Below are positions 11,780-23,080 of a stretch of DNA of 64,000 bases, one piece after another (within the stretch, counting starts at the first letter, position 1; each line of letters begins with the position of its first letter). The stretch covers positions 10,681,963-10,745,962 of the forward strand of contig JAKSZT010054568.1 of NCBI GenBank assembly GCA_026826555.1, read 5' to 3'. A program made the translations under genes and the position numbers. Source of the DNA: Tolypeutes matacus. Taxonomy: Eukaryota; Chordata; Mammalia; Cingulata; Chlamyphoridae. The notes beneath the pieces were generated by a model. The model did not search any database and was not told where the DNA came from. It saw only the letters and a list, made by a program, of their open reading frames with translations.

Positions 11780-12960
11780 CTGGCTTCCAATTTCTGTTGG
11801 TGCCTCTAATTGGCCAAACTCGACTCAAAGCCATCCAGCCACAGGCCACAGAGGTAGCATCCTCGGGGACAGAGGGGGCAGAGAGAAGTGGAAAACAAAA
11901 GGAGAGAAACAGCATACACTTCTTACCAAAATTATGGGGCACAGCTAAGGTTGAAATCAAAGGAAAGCTTACAGCCTCGAATGCATTTGTTTTAAAGAAG
12001 AAAGGAAAAGAAACAGGAGTTATTGCCCATCTTGAAAATTAGAAAAAGAATTGGAAAATGTAAGAAGAAGGTAGAAAGAAGAAAATATTAAAGAGAAAAG
12101 TTGGAATAAATGATATAAAAAGCAAAATGATAGCTGAAAGAATGTGTTAATCCCAAAGCAGTTTTCTTGAAAAGGGAAAAATAATGGTTAAATGCCTTAG
12201 AAATCTGATTAAAGAAAACAAGAAACAAAAATAGTTATAATTTAGAAATGAAATACAATAAACTTATGTAGGGAAGAGAATAGATGAATTATAAGGGACT
12301 ATTGCACACAACTGTTTCCTAACATGGAACTTTATTTTCTTACAAAATGCAAATTACCAAAACTAATTCAAGTAGTAAAAACTTGGGGAATCCTACTTAC
12401 TATAAGAAAAACATTAGAAAGAAGATTAATGGTCAACAACTGAAAAAATGAAATCAGGAACAGATGGTTTCACAGCCGAGTTTCTATTTAACCTTTAGAG
12501 AACAGGTAATTCTAATGTTAATTAAATTACCCCAAGGCTTAGAAAATAAAGTAAATCCCTCCAATTAATTTAAAGACGCTACCATGGCTTTACTACTTAG
12601 TCCTGATGAAGAAGAAAAAAGGGGGTGGGGTGGGGATAATAGACGAATGTTAGGAATAAAGTTGCAAGGAATCTAAATAAACTGTTAAAATTAGAATCCA
12701 AAAAATTAATTAACAAATACCAGATGGCAAATAAGGGTTTTCCTGGAAATGGAAAGATGATTCAATGTCACAAAAAGCCGTAAACATAATTTATTGCATA
12801 CTCACTATGAAGGAGAAGAAACATCCCATTGATCATATCTATTGATGCTAAAGTGCTGTATTCTAAAGCTAACCAGAACCTGAGAATTAACAGTAAGCTG
12901 AGCAGGATTAGGAGTCTACTTAAATGACAATTTTAGAGACGGCATAATCCAACCACTTTG
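11780..12960 (+). mobile_element. Old L1 fragment, sense
   Basis: A-rich sense strand with L1 ORF2 landmarks in order: 'tgaaatcaaaggaaagctta' followed by 'cctcgaatgcattt', a region of repeated 'gaaatgaaatacaataaact', and 'tgatcatatctattgatgc' near 12830, which corresponds to the start of the reverse transcriptase. The frame is broken by many stops and indels. No poly(A) or target duplication could be placed, so it is an internal L1M-type fragment. The 5' boundary is uncertain. Confidence 0.65.
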
Positions 12961-13117
12961 CCGAGTAGGTGGAAAGTGGAGTTGCAGGGAAGAGAAGAGA
13001 TTTAAAATTAGGCAGAACACGAGGAGCAGACAGGGAAGAGAGTTCGGGTGTTGTACGTGGCCTCGGCAGTCTTCTTGTCTGGTTCGGCCGGTGGGAGGGC
13101 CTCACCTTGCTTTTGCT

Positions 13118-13705
13118 TGTATTAGTCAGCCAGAGCGGTGCTGATGCGACATACCAGACTCGCTGCCTTTTCTAAAGCGTAGTTGGGGTAAAAGCTTATA
13201 GCTACCAAGCCCTAAAGAGTCCGACTCAAGGTACGGTAGGAGGTACTTCCTCACCAAAGATGGTTGCCCATCTCGGCGATGGTTCAGCCTTCCTCTCTCA
13301 GCTACAGGCTGGCAGAGGGCTCGTTTCTTTCTGGGTCTTCCGAGCTGCTCTGGTCTCTTCACAAGGTCAGCTGTGAACTATCAGGCGAATGGCTCATCTC
13401 TTCCCAGGGCCGCAGGACCAAAGCTGACAAAGTTCACTCCTCTGGCATCTATGGAGCTCTCTCTTCCTGTGTCTTCTTGAGTCAGTGTCCATTTATATCA
13501 GCTCGCCAAGGGGGCGGGGACTCAACCACAGCCACGCCTTACTGATGGGGTTGAATCAAAGCGCTAATCCTAGCGGGTAATTTAATCAGGACATCTCAGC
13601 TGAATCTAATGCATTCAAAGTGTATCACACCCAGAGGAGCAGACCAGTTTACAAACATAAAATTTCTCTTTTTTGAGGATTCATAAATAATCTCAAACTG
13701 CCACA
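13118..13705 (-). mobile_element. LTR, group A, antisense
   Basis: Starts TGTATTAGTCAGCC and ends CAAACTGCCACA, the reverse complement of a TG...CA LTR. Shared landmarks with the copies at 24484 and 40563 include 'gtgctgatgc', 'gggtaatttaatcaggacat' and 'tcataaataatctcaaactg'. The flanking 5-mers do not match, so the target duplication is lost or the ends are misplaced. No internal region adjoins. Confidence 0.75.
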
Positions 13706-13756
13706 ATGTTTTAGCCTCAGGTTACAGCACTTTCTTGGTGTGATTTTGAGGGGTCG

Positions 13757-13773
13757 CCTCTCTCTCTCTCTCA

Positions 13774-13804
<31 letters not shown>

Positions 13805-13874
13805 ATCTATCTATCATTTCTCTCTCTCATCTATCTCTCTCTCTCATCTATCTCTCTATCATCTCTCTCTCTCA

Positions 13875-13905
<31 letters not shown>

Positions 13906-14147
13906 TAATCTCTCTCTCTCTCATCTATCTCTCTCATCTCTCTATCATCTCTCTCTCTCTCATCTCTCTCATCTCTCTCTCTCATCTCTCTCTCTCTCTC
14001 TCTCTNNNNNNNNNNNNNNNNNNNNNNNNNNNNNNNNNNNNNNNNNNNNNNNNNNNNNNNNNNNNNNNNNNNNNNNNNNNNNNNNNNNNNNNNNNNNNNN
14101 NNNNNTCTCTCTCTCTCTCTCTCTCTATCTCATCTATCTCTCTATCA

Positions 14148-14197
<50 letters not shown>

Positions 14198-14224
14198 CTA
14201 TCTCTCTCATCTCTCTCTCTAACA

Positions 14225-14278
<54 letters not shown>

Positions 14279-14280
14279 TG
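13757..14280. repeat. Long CT-rich microsatellite
   Basis: Over 500 bp of (CT)n interrupted at irregular spacing by CATCT or TATCT units, giving runs of CTCATCTATCTCTCT type. The + strand is almost pure pyrimidine. A 100-N gap splits it, so the real length is unknown. Open frames across it are artefacts of low complexity. Confidence 0.97.
14006..14105. other. 100-N assembly gap
   Basis: Exactly 100 Ns, the usual placeholder for a gap of unknown size, within the CT microsatellite. Confidence 0.98.
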
Positions 14281-14589
14281 TCTTTCACCCCCAGAGGAGA
14301 CGGTTGCCTCCTGCCGCCCTTCTCTCTGTCCATCTAGCCCCTTGCTTGGTGATTCTTGTGAGTGCTGAAGGCTTCCTTGTGGGAAAGGAGCCCAGTAGAC
14401 TACAGTCATCGACTCGAGCCCGAGGAAGGACTGCCAGCTCTGAATTCATCTTCTTTAAAACCTCTTTTAATGGGGCATCTGCTGGGTCTGTGGGCCACGT
14501 GAGGGCTGACAGCACCCCTGAATCAGTGTGTGCCTCAAGGACACTGTGATGGAGCGTTGGCCCGTGGCAGACTGAGCCGCCCCACAGGA
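14281..14589. other. Unique DNA, nothing recognised
   Basis: No repeat or coding signal recognised between the microsatellite and the LTR piece. Confidence 0.35.
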
Positions 14590-14865
14590 CGTGGTCTTCA
14601 CCTTACTCCATTCCCGGGGCTGCCAGCCCACTGTGAGCAGGAGCCTCTGAAGATGCTCTCTTTAGTGAAGGTGTGGCCAGCTGAGCAGGACGGGCCTTTG
14701 TGCTGTTACTGGAGACCCTGGAGAAGCCAGAACCGGAGGACGTGGCCTGTGACCAAAGCCGAGGACCCGGGGCTTGGAGGCCTTCTAGCCTCTGAAGCTG
14801 AGCTGCTCAGTTCCTGCTAAGCCAGCCCGTTGTGTGATGTCTCACAGCAGCTGGCAAAATGTGAC
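14590..14865 (+). mobile_element. Group B LTR, 5'-truncated, sense
   Basis: Retains the 3' half of the group B LTR: 'tgaaggtgtggccagctgag', a degenerate middle, 'gccttctagcctctgaagct' and a terminal 'cacagcagctggcaaaatgt'. The 5' portion is missing. Confidence 0.5.
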
Positions 14866-15005
14866 ATAGCCCCATTTTACACAAGGGAAACCGAAGCTAA
14901 AGGAAATGGTGGGCATTTTTGGCCAATTTCACACAGGAAATAAGTGTCAGACCTGGGATTTGAATCTCTGTCTCTTGATTCCAAGCCCTGTACTTTCCAT
15001 ACAGC
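14866..15005 (-). mobile_element. MIR SINE, antisense
   Basis: Shows 'gccccattttacacaagg', then 'ccaatttcacacaggaaata' and 'gacctgggatttgaatctct', the antisense MIR order. Confidence 0.75.
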
Positions 15006-15479
15006 TGCCATTTCCCTCTCTGAGAATTCCAGAAAACTGTAGACAGAAAGTGGTGGAAGCAAAGTGGGTAAAGCATCAGGTTCTCCTGGTTGAAGAGGTG
15101 TGGGTGGTGGTCGGAGACCTTTCAGAGGTGGATTCTGGGAAAGGATCCTGCCACCCCTGAGTGAGGGGAAGGCGTGGACTCTGCCGTCCAGCAGCTGTGC
15201 GTGCATTTGCTCTCCCACACTCCGTTCCTTGTTTCTTAAGCGGGGTAAGAGTGTGACTCGTACAGGTAGGTCTGAGGATTGAGTGTGCTCGTGGAGATCA
15301 CGTGTCTGGTGAAATGCCTGCCTTGAGTGATCCTTAGTAAACGCGCTTTCCCTTCCCTCAGAGCAGGACAACCCCCTCCTCCCCCAAACACTTCTCAGGA
15401 GGCTTTTCTCTGCCACATCCAGGCACATGGAGGGAAATGATTAAAATGTGTTTCATGTTAACCCAAGACCTTTTATTTA
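15006..15479. other. Unique DNA, nothing recognised
   Basis: Open frames on both strands lack recognisable domains, and no repeat family was seen. Confidence 0.35.
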
Positions 15480-15930
15480 CAGAAAACCAAAGCTAGCATC
15501 TTAAAGCTCTTTGATCTAAATGGTCTCATTTTTACCTTACATTTTATTTCTGTGCTCTCAGCTGGGTGGGAACTATTTTCCCAACTGGGCTTGGCTGGGT
15601 CCCCCGCCCTGTCCCTTGCCCTGCCTGCTGGCAGCACTGCTTTTCTCTTTTTGCTGCCAGTGGCTGTGAAGACTTGACCAAAAATTGAGATGTGGAATAT
15701 TTATGGTAACATAATTTCAGAATCCTTCTTTCCCTTCAGCTTCAGTTCTCCCAGGGAATAACTTGGCAAGCAATAAAGTGGTGATTTTTATGGAAATTAG
15801 TCACTCTAATCCTTTTATTCTAAAAAAGCTTTGCTACTAATAATCTCTTCCATTTACCAATGGGTCTTTTGGAAACTGAAGTCTAACTTTGATTTTAATG
15901 CCTGCTATTCTAAGAGAACATGATTGCCAA
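15480..15930. promoter_or_regulatory. Candidate conserved non-coding block 3
   Basis: Repeat-free AT-rich sequence with CAATAAAG, GAAATTAGTCAC and TACTAATAATC motifs between 15770 and 15850 and no open frames. The texture resembles conserved non-coding DNA; there is no direct proof. Confidence 0.27.
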
Positions 15931-16589
15931 CCACCCACCTAGCTTTTGTGTTCTTGTAGGTCATACACAGGTGACACTGTTATCAGTTAGAAGGACTTAG
16001 TGTTGCTAGAAAAGTTTAAAGTTGTGAAATATGCCATATGCTAAGCATTCTGCCTTTTCTAAGGCTGTTTGCCAGTGGTGAGAGAGGGTTTTTGCTATGT
16101 GGAAGTTATGGAAATTTGTATCTTACATCATGATACATTCCACTTCCTTAGCTAAAAAAAATCTTTCATTATCTCTTTTGTAAAATGAATGGGCTTTAGA
16201 GAACAAAATCCTTAGAAACTATGAATAAAAGATAAGCATTTCTTTTCATAGCTCCCCCCAGGCCTCCCACCTCACCCTGAAATGTTTCAGGAAAGAGAGG
16301 TATTAGCATTTGCAAACAGTAGGTCTCCTGAAAAAAAAAAGTCTATCATTTCTTTGGAAGACTAACATAACAGTTTGTACATTATTACACTTCAAATATA
16401 TTGCTTAAAGTAATTAATTCCTCCGAAGCACATCTTCTGGAATGATTTCGGCTTCTTGGGAACATACACACACATATTATGTTAACATCTTAAAATTTTA
16501 GATATCAGTTTGAGGCACTGCAGTCTGAAGCTTCCCTGGTGAGATGACGCGAATGCACTGCCCAGCCACTCTCCTCTCAGCCGTCATGT
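15931..16589. other. AT-rich unique DNA
   Basis: No repeat recognised apart from short A runs near 16330. It may extend candidate block 3. Confidence 0.3.
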
Positions 16590-16755
16590 TTGCTTTCTGC
16601 TCACAACCCCTATCCCGTAGGGCGGTTTCTATGAGCTCCACTTTACAGAGCAGGGACCTCAGAAGGGCCCTGCGACATCGTCAATTTCACACGTGCACAC
16701 ACTGGCAGAGCTGCATCTCTAATCTCACGCTTATGCCACTGCCCCTCCTCTAAGA
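16590..16755 (-). mobile_element. MIR SINE, antisense
   Basis: Antisense MIR landmarks are present: 'gagctccactttacagagca', 'atcgtcaatttcacacgtg', 'cactggcagagctgcatct' and a 3' 'tatgccactgcc'. Confidence 0.65.
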
Positions 16756-17089
16756 CTCTTGGGATTTGAATCCATGAAAGCTTTTTCTCCCAGGCCAGTG
16801 CAAATGTTCCTCAAAGCTCTGAGTGTGGCAAGGACCTGGGGAATCTGGAGCTATTTCTTGGGTTTCAGAAGCAGGTAAAGGCTGAGTAGACACTGAGGGG
16901 ATGACATGGCTCTTAGGCACCAGAGCCTCGAGCTTAAACATATATAAGCCGCTCTCCAGGCAGATTATCCAGCTGAGCCCTGAAGAGAGGCACCGCTCAT
17001 GCAAATCTAAGGAATGAAAAGGTGTGGCAGTAACTCCCTTTAGAAGGCTAAGGAATATCTTCTTGAGTAGAGGTATATGATGCGTCATT
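16756..17089. other. Unique DNA, nothing recognised
   Basis: No repeat or coding signature recognised. Confidence 0.3.
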
Positions 17090-17960
17090 TTGATCCATAG
17101 TGACAGAAAGGGTCAGACTTGAACAGGTGACAGTGGAGATGGAAAAGGGAGTTCCAGTCGAGAAAGCTGTCCAAGCAAAGGCACAGAGGAAGGGACATGT
17201 GGGGAAATGTTCAGCCAGGAGCACACCTGCCGCTCCTGTGACTTGTGGACTCTTCCCTGAGCCCTTGACTCTGGCCTCATGCTCTACTTCAAAATCTTCC
17301 CTAGTCTTTCTGGCATCCATATAACTGATTTTCTCTTGTGCATTCACCTTCTTCTTTGGACCTGCAGTAAGCTACGTTTATCTGGCTTGCCTTTAGGAAT
17401 AAAATGCCGTTCTCAATCACAGTCCGCCCTCTTTCCCTGCATACTCATTCCTTGACCATGCTAGTAGAAGAGCATATCTGGTTGAGCACAGTCCCTATAA
17501 TTTTACACCTCAGTTTAAGTCTCCATCATGTGGCTTTCTCCAGTCCTGCTAGAGGAACCCAGGTGGCTATGTGAAAATAGCATTCTGAGACAGAAATGGC
17601 CAATTTAATATCTTTCGATTGTGCAACTCTTTGAGAAAGAGCACAGCCAGAAATGCAGCAAGCCAGACAGTGGAGGGATTGAATAGGTGAATGAGAACTT
17701 TGTTCTTAATTTTGCAGACCAAGAAAGACAAAGATGATTCATGAGCAGAGGGAAAACGTGATCAGTATGGAGAAAGAGCAGCAAAATGGGGCCTGTGCAG
17801 TGGCCTAGAGAGGGGTCAGCAGGAGCTTGTGTTTGTGCTGCTTTAAAGGGAGTGAGGAGGAAGGGATGGATTCCAGAGATGTGGACCTAAAAAAGACTTA
17901 GTGACCAGTTAGGTGTTGGGAATGGGTAGAGGGAAGACGGCAGGGTTCTCAGAATGCCCG
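17090..17960 (-). mobile_element. L2 relic, antisense, split by unplaced DNA
   Basis: 17090-17215 carries 'gggagttccagtcgagaaa' and 'caagcaaaggcacagaggaa', an antisense L2 landmark. 17600-17960 continues with antisense L2-like purine-rich sequence such as 'attccagagatgtggaccta' and 'gtgaccagttaggtgttgg'. The 385 bp between (17216-17599) do not look like L2 and may be an insertion of unknown family. Confidence 0.5.
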
Positions 17961-18110
17961 CGAGTGGGTTTGTTGCTGTAAACTGGCATTAGAGTTGCTA
18001 CGCCACAGGGGGCCCAAGGCCTCTGTGCCCCGTGATTCTCCTAGGCCTCTCCTAACTCACCATCTGCAGAAGTAGGAGACATTCTAGAACATCTATCATT
18101 TAAAAAAAAT

Positions 18111-18535
18111 ATGTCAATCAGAGTATCACTCAAGTTCTCAAGAGGAGCAGAACCAAACAGGAAATGTGTGTACAGGATTTATTCTGGGGAAGCGGTTCAT
18201 GTGGTTGTGGGGCTGGAAGTGAGAATTCCACAGGGCATGCCACAGGCTAGAAATTCTGGAGAAGGTGATACTGACGTCTCGAGTCTGAATTCTTTAGGCG
18301 AAGCTTGAAGTTCCAGTGAGGCCTGATCTCTGGAACCCTCAGTTCTTACAGTTAAAATCTCCAACTCGTTGGACGAGACCCACCCACATTAGGGAGGCTA
18401 AGCTTGACTTAAGGCCAATGGATTGGGGATACTAATCCATCCACAAAATAGCTCCACAGTAACAACGAAGCTGGTGTTCGATCAAACAACTGGCCACCAT
18501 AACCTGGCCATATTGACACAAAACTAGCCTAGCCA
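18111..18535 (-). mobile_element. ERVL-type LTR (MLT2-like), antisense
   Basis: Reads as the reverse complement of an MLT2-like LTR: a 5' 'tctcaagaggagcagaacca', then 'gacgagacccacccacatta' with 'gggaggctaagcttgactt', and a 3' 'gccatattgacacaaaac'. These match the ends and middle of the sense copies at 48074 and 63334. It is diverged, and no internal region adjoins. Confidence 0.7.
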
Positions 18536-19029
18536 TTCCACCACAGTACTTTATTTAAAAGGATTATGAATTTCATGGGGTTTCTAAGTAAGAGTGGCTA
18601 TGATATTTTCTTGTTTTCTGTTAATCAATTTAAGAAGGTTACATTTCCTTTGGGATCATGTTTATCTACCTGGATTCCACTTCAGATGAAACAGTTCTCA
18701 TATTTTGCCAAACCCTCTGTGCTTGGGCAGGAAATACTCGTCTCTTGATGACTTGAACTTGTGTGAAGCTGGAGAATGGTCCTCAGGAACTAGAAATTAA
18801 AAACAGCAGATATGCATTTACCCAGTATTGGATTTTGCTAAGCCCTCATCATTTTCTTTCTCCTTCGTTTAACAGACATTTGCCATTTTATTCATCTTTG
18901 GCCTATCCTTTGTGGAAGACAGGAGAAAAAGGAATGGTGTTAGAGTTTGGATAAGTCAGTGTGATGAGGTGACAGGGAACTAGTGCTTGAAGTTATTGTG
19001 ATAATATCTGTGTGTGCATGTATTCATCT
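18536..19029. other. Unique DNA, nothing recognised
   Basis: AT-rich, with no repeat family recognised. Confidence 0.3.
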
Positions 19030-19380
19030 CACATATACCTATGGACTGTAGCTCTTTGCTCCGTACAAGTTACATAGAAGGGAAAAAGACACGGTCCCTG
19101 CCTTGAGGGAACATGTAGTCATTAAACAGACATTTCCACAGACGGTTATGAAGCCTTGGATGGAGCAAAGCACGAGGTGGATGGGGGAGGGAGCTGCAGG
19201 TTTGCTGGAAAGCTTCAAGCAGGCAGTACTTGGAACAGAAACTCAGTTCTTGAAGAAGTAGAAGGGAAAGCATGTTTCTGGCAAGAGGAAGGGCATGTAA
19301 GATGGCATAGCAGCTTGAAAGTGAGTGGACGGATGGGGGACTAGAAATTAGGATGCTAAGATATGGTAGTGTGGATGGGG
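19030..19380 (-). mobile_element. L2-like relic, antisense
   Basis: Antisense L2 landmark 'gacacggtccctgccttgag' followed by a purine-rich stretch with 'ctggcaagaggaagggcatg'. Highly diverged; boundaries approximate. Confidence 0.45.
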
Positions 19381-20020
19381 GGGGCAGGACCTGAGGTGGG
19401 GTCATTCTCTCGAGGCCAGCCTGTGAGGACCTGGGAGCTTATCTGGAGGGTCAGAGCCAAGCACTGAATAAAGCTGGAGGGAGAGGTTTTGAACTGCAGA
19501 AATCTGATTTTCTCTGAGTCACTAGATCCCACATCTCCATTCCTTAGTTTTCTGCATAGCAAATGCTGGTTCTCCCCATTTCTTTCCTTCCTGTTTACCC
19601 TTTAATCCATGCCAGTTCTGGCTTCTGTTCTCACCACTTTGGTGAAACTGTTTTTGTTAAGATTACCAAATGATCTCCTTGTTGTCAGGTCGAATGCGTA
19701 CTCTTTTGTTCTCCTTCTCTTTGACTTGCTAGCAACATTCCACATGCTGGTCATCTTCCTTCTTGATATACTCTCTTGTTGGCTCCTCCGAGTACATGTT
19801 CCTCCGATTTTCTTCTACCTCAAAGGCCCCGCCTCCTCAGATTTCTTTGTGGGCTTCCGTTCTCCCTGACTTCTAAATGTAAGTGCACTCCAGCGTTTAG
19901 TCCTGAGCTTCTTTTTCCACAATGATGAAAATCTCTTGCTGGGGGATTTCGTTTAATCCCTGGACTTTAAATGCTATCTGTGTGCCAGTAAAGCTCAAAT
20001 CTAGATCTCCAGTCTTTATA

Positions 20021-20369
20021 GGTATACTGAGCTGGTCACACAGTCTTCTGGATGTCTTCCTGTGGATATAGGTATACTGATTCAGTCTCACTGCCTTCTA
20101 GATGTCTTCCTATGGATGTAGTATACTGATCCAGTCTCACTGCCTTCTAGATGTCTTCCTGTGGATGTAGGTATATTGAGACGGTCTCACTGCCTTCTAG
20201 ATGTCTTCCTATGGATGTAGTATACTGATCCAGTCTCACTGCCTTCTAGATGTCTTCCTATGGATGTAGGTATACTGAGCCAGTCTCACTGCCTTCTAGA
20301 TGTCTTCCTGTGGATGTAAGTATACTGAGCCAGTCTCCTTGCCTTCTGGATATCTTCCTGTGGATGTAA
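20021..20369. repeat. Minisatellite, 49-50 bp unit, 7 copies, inside L2
   Basis: Units start with (G)GTATACTGA at 20021, 20071, 20121, 20170, 20220, 20270 and 20320. Later units are very similar; the first is most diverged. The array sits exactly where L2 encodes a short ORF2 segment, and the unit resembles that segment: an ATAC/ACTG start, a TGCC-TTCTAGATGTC core and a GTGGATGTA end. The tandem array therefore probably arose by local duplication of L2 sequence. Confidence 0.92.
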
Positions 20370-20680
20370 AAAAGCCATCACATCAGAGCTCTGGATTCTG
20401 TCTCCTCCTTCATCATACCTCTCCCAGTATTCTTGATCTCAGTCAAGGGCATCACTGGCCACCTAATTGCTCAATCTCAAAGCCTCGGTATCGGTGCCTT
20501 TCGTTCCTTCCCATCTTTCATTCCTTACATCATATCCTTTAACAAATCTGATCTTCCAACCTTAAACACATATCTCAAATCCTTCCTTTGTCCTCCATCT
20601 CTACTGCTGACTTCTGAGCCCAAGCTACCTTTCTTTTCCTAAACAGCTTATTTTCCTGAGCATTTAGGCTTCTTACCACC

Positions 20681-21215
20681 TGTAGCCATTTGGCAATTTG
20701 ATGTAACTATGAATTCCAAAAATCTATATTAGATTATGCTTGTAAACTGAACTGTTCATCTGGGCATGATTAAGTTATAATTGGGGCTTTGATTGGGCCA
20801 CATCAGTAGGGCATTGAGCCCCACCCCTTGGTGGGTGGGGGAATCTAATATAAAAGGCAAGGCAAAGGACAGAGGGAGCAGTTTTTGAGAAGCAGTTTTG
20901 ATGTTGGAAAGAAGGCCCCAGGAGAAGAGAAGTGAGCCGTTCTCCTGATTGTCTACAGCTGACCTTGTGGAGGAACCAGAGGAGCTGAGCCCAGAGGGAA
21001 ACACAGCCCTGGGAAGAGAGGAACCCAAGAAGCCTGAACCCTGGGCAAACGTCAGCAGCTCTCTTGCTCCAACAAGTGGCAATGGACTTTGGTGAGAGAA
21101 GAAACTTAATGCTTTATGGCCTGGTAACTGTGGACTTCTACCCCAAATAAATACCCTTTATAAAGACCAACCCATTTCTGGTATCTCGCATCAGCACCCC
21201 TGTGGCTGATGAACA
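20681..21215 (+). mobile_element. LTR, group A, sense, inserted in L2
   Basis: A TGTAG start and landmarks 'gggctttgattgggccacat', 'ccccttggtgggtggggga', 'ctttggtgagagaagaaact', an AATAAA signal at 21146-21151 and 'catcagcacccctgtggctg' near the end. These mirror the antisense copies at 13118, 24484 and 40563. L2 sequence resumes immediately downstream, so this is an insertion into a pre-existing L2. The target duplication is ambiguous in the C-rich flanks. Confidence 0.8.
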
Positions 21216-21770
21216 CCCCACCCCAGATCCATTTTCTGCACAGCAATAAGAGTAGTGTTTTCACCCATAAACAAGATTGTGTCATTTGCTCCTTTAGAAG
21301 TTTTTCATGATTTCCCATTGCGTATAGAATAAAATCCCCTAATCCCACACGTGATCTACCTTATCCGCTCCCCCTGCTTCCTCTCATACTCTCCATCTAC
21401 CAAGGTCTTCTTTCTTCTCTTCCCTAAAGGCCTTCACACTTACTATTTCATGTGTCTGGAATGCTCTTCGACCCGGGTGCTACTCGGTGGACTCTCTCCC
21501 TCTTCAGCACGAATGATATCTCTTCTGAGGGATCTTCCCCAACTAGAAGACCAAAAGTGGTCTTCCCATTGCCTTCCTTATGTCCCCCGTCATGTACCTG
21601 CTGACATTTGAACGTGTTTGCTTGTTCATGTAGTGCATGTCTCCTCCATGGAATGCAGCTCCTTGAGGAAGGGCTCTGGGCTCCTTGCTCTCCACAACAT
21701 CCTCAGGGCTAGACCAGGGCATGCACACTGTAAGCTTTCAATAAATTTTTGTTGAATAAATGAATGAAAA

Positions 21771-22599
21771 ACGATGTCATATCACTCAGCTTGAAAACAC
21801 ACTACATTTCCAAGAGAAACATCAGCACAGGACAGTTTCTACCCTTTCCCCAATCCTCGTCCTGCCCTCTCCCTCAGGCTTCCTGAGGTGAGTGAGCCCA
21901 GTTTTGATTTGGTCACATCTACGGACAAGTTTCCTAGTGAGTGTGTGTGAAACTATATGAAAGAGCTACTTAGAAGTAGTTCTCCTCTCTCTTCTGAAAA
22001 CGAAGCCTACCCAGGTCTCTTCCCAGCTGACACTTTGCTCCAAACTCGGCAGCTGGAAACAGGTGTGAGTTAGATTTAGGGAGAGGCGTGGCTCCCAGAG
22101 TCCTTCAGGCCCCTTTGTGTTCTGGCTTGGTTTGCAGCACAGCTCTGTGCTGGAGTTTGGGACCAGCCAGCTCTTTGTATACACGGACATCTTGAGTTCA
22201 TCTCTGAACGAAGCCTTCCATTATGGCGAATGGAGTACCGGGCCAAGGCAGGTTTGGGCATCCAAGGAGAATCTGTGTTCTCTTTGCTGCCAGGAGTCAC
22301 CCATCTGTTTCTGGGTGAACTTCCAGTGCACGACTCTCTTTTCATGTCGTATTTAAATTCCTTCACTTTCTAGTATTTAGCTTTTGTGGGGAGAACGGAG
22401 GCTTCCAGAATGACAGATCAGTTTGTCCAAGATCATGTTGCCTGTGGGGGACCTAGTGTTAGAATCCTTATTTCTTGACTACAAATCTTAGCAACTTTCT
22501 ACCATAACATTCTGCCCATGAATCCCATTCTGCCTACACCTTAGGAATAATTTTTTAGGGACTGGCATCCTTTAACTTTCCAAGTTCAGAACTTCTTTG
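21771..22599. other. Unique DNA with a weak MIR relic
   Basis: An antisense MIR relic is suggested at about 22425-22505 by 'aagatcatgttgcctgtggg' followed by 'tagaatccttatttcttgac'. The rest is unrecognised. Confidence 0.35.
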
Positions 22600-23080
22600 A
22601 CCTAAGTATCTATGTTGATGAATTTTCTTATGTATCTTACATGTTAAAAGGAGACAAGAATGTTTGGAAGCAAGTATTTAAACATTTGAAATATATTTTT
22701 AGTTTAAATGAACAAAATGTAAACGACTAACGGTATTAACATTGTGATGCACATAATTAATATCATCCTCTCCTTGTAGTATTAGTTTAAAACATAATTA
22801 AGATGCCTTTGGGAGAAAATATGGGCAAAATAGAAAAGGAAAAGAAAACGCTTATCAAGACACATGTGAACACCTTGTAGCTTCTTTCATCCTTTTTATC
22901 CAGACTAAGCACAAAAATTGCTGTCTTTCAATAGAATCTTTAATATGTAAATGTGAAATTAGGCAAATGCTTACGTTAACATATTTCATGCTCATTTCAC
23001 CAGTTACACACGTTGTCACTGCTGTGCTTCTGTCTACCCTCTAGCCTTGTGACATCTACTTTTATGTGTTATGTGGTCAA
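22600..23080. promoter_or_regulatory. Candidate conserved non-coding block 4
   Basis: AT-rich, repeat-free, with many TAAT/ATTA cores (for example ACATAATTAATATC near 22751 and ACATAATTAAGATG near 22791) and no open frames. Enhancer-like texture only. Confidence 0.3.

Larger units (their letters stand above)
19600..21770 (+). mobile_element. L2 LINE, 2.2 kb, sense, twice interrupted
   Basis: The first part (19609-19870) translates to a relic of the L2 reverse transcriptase region: hydrophobic leucines, then an LFDLLATFHMLVIFLLDILS-like stretch, where related L2 has a conserved leucine/aspartate core. L2 sequence resumes after the minisatellite (20370-20640). It resumes again after the group A LTR: the text before the LTR and the text from about 21220 join in consensus order, ending in 'cacacagcaataagag'-type sequence. 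The 3' end at 21735-21770 has 'tcaataaatttttgttgaat' and a (TGAA)-type tail. The coding frame is broken throughout. Confidence 0.75.

Noticed and set aside
13740..14222. 160-codon serine/leucine-rich frame
   Set aside because: It is the CT microsatellite and includes 34 undefined residues from the gap.
20021..20369. A CRISPR array
   Set aside because: Units are contiguous with no unique spacers and the genome is mammalian.
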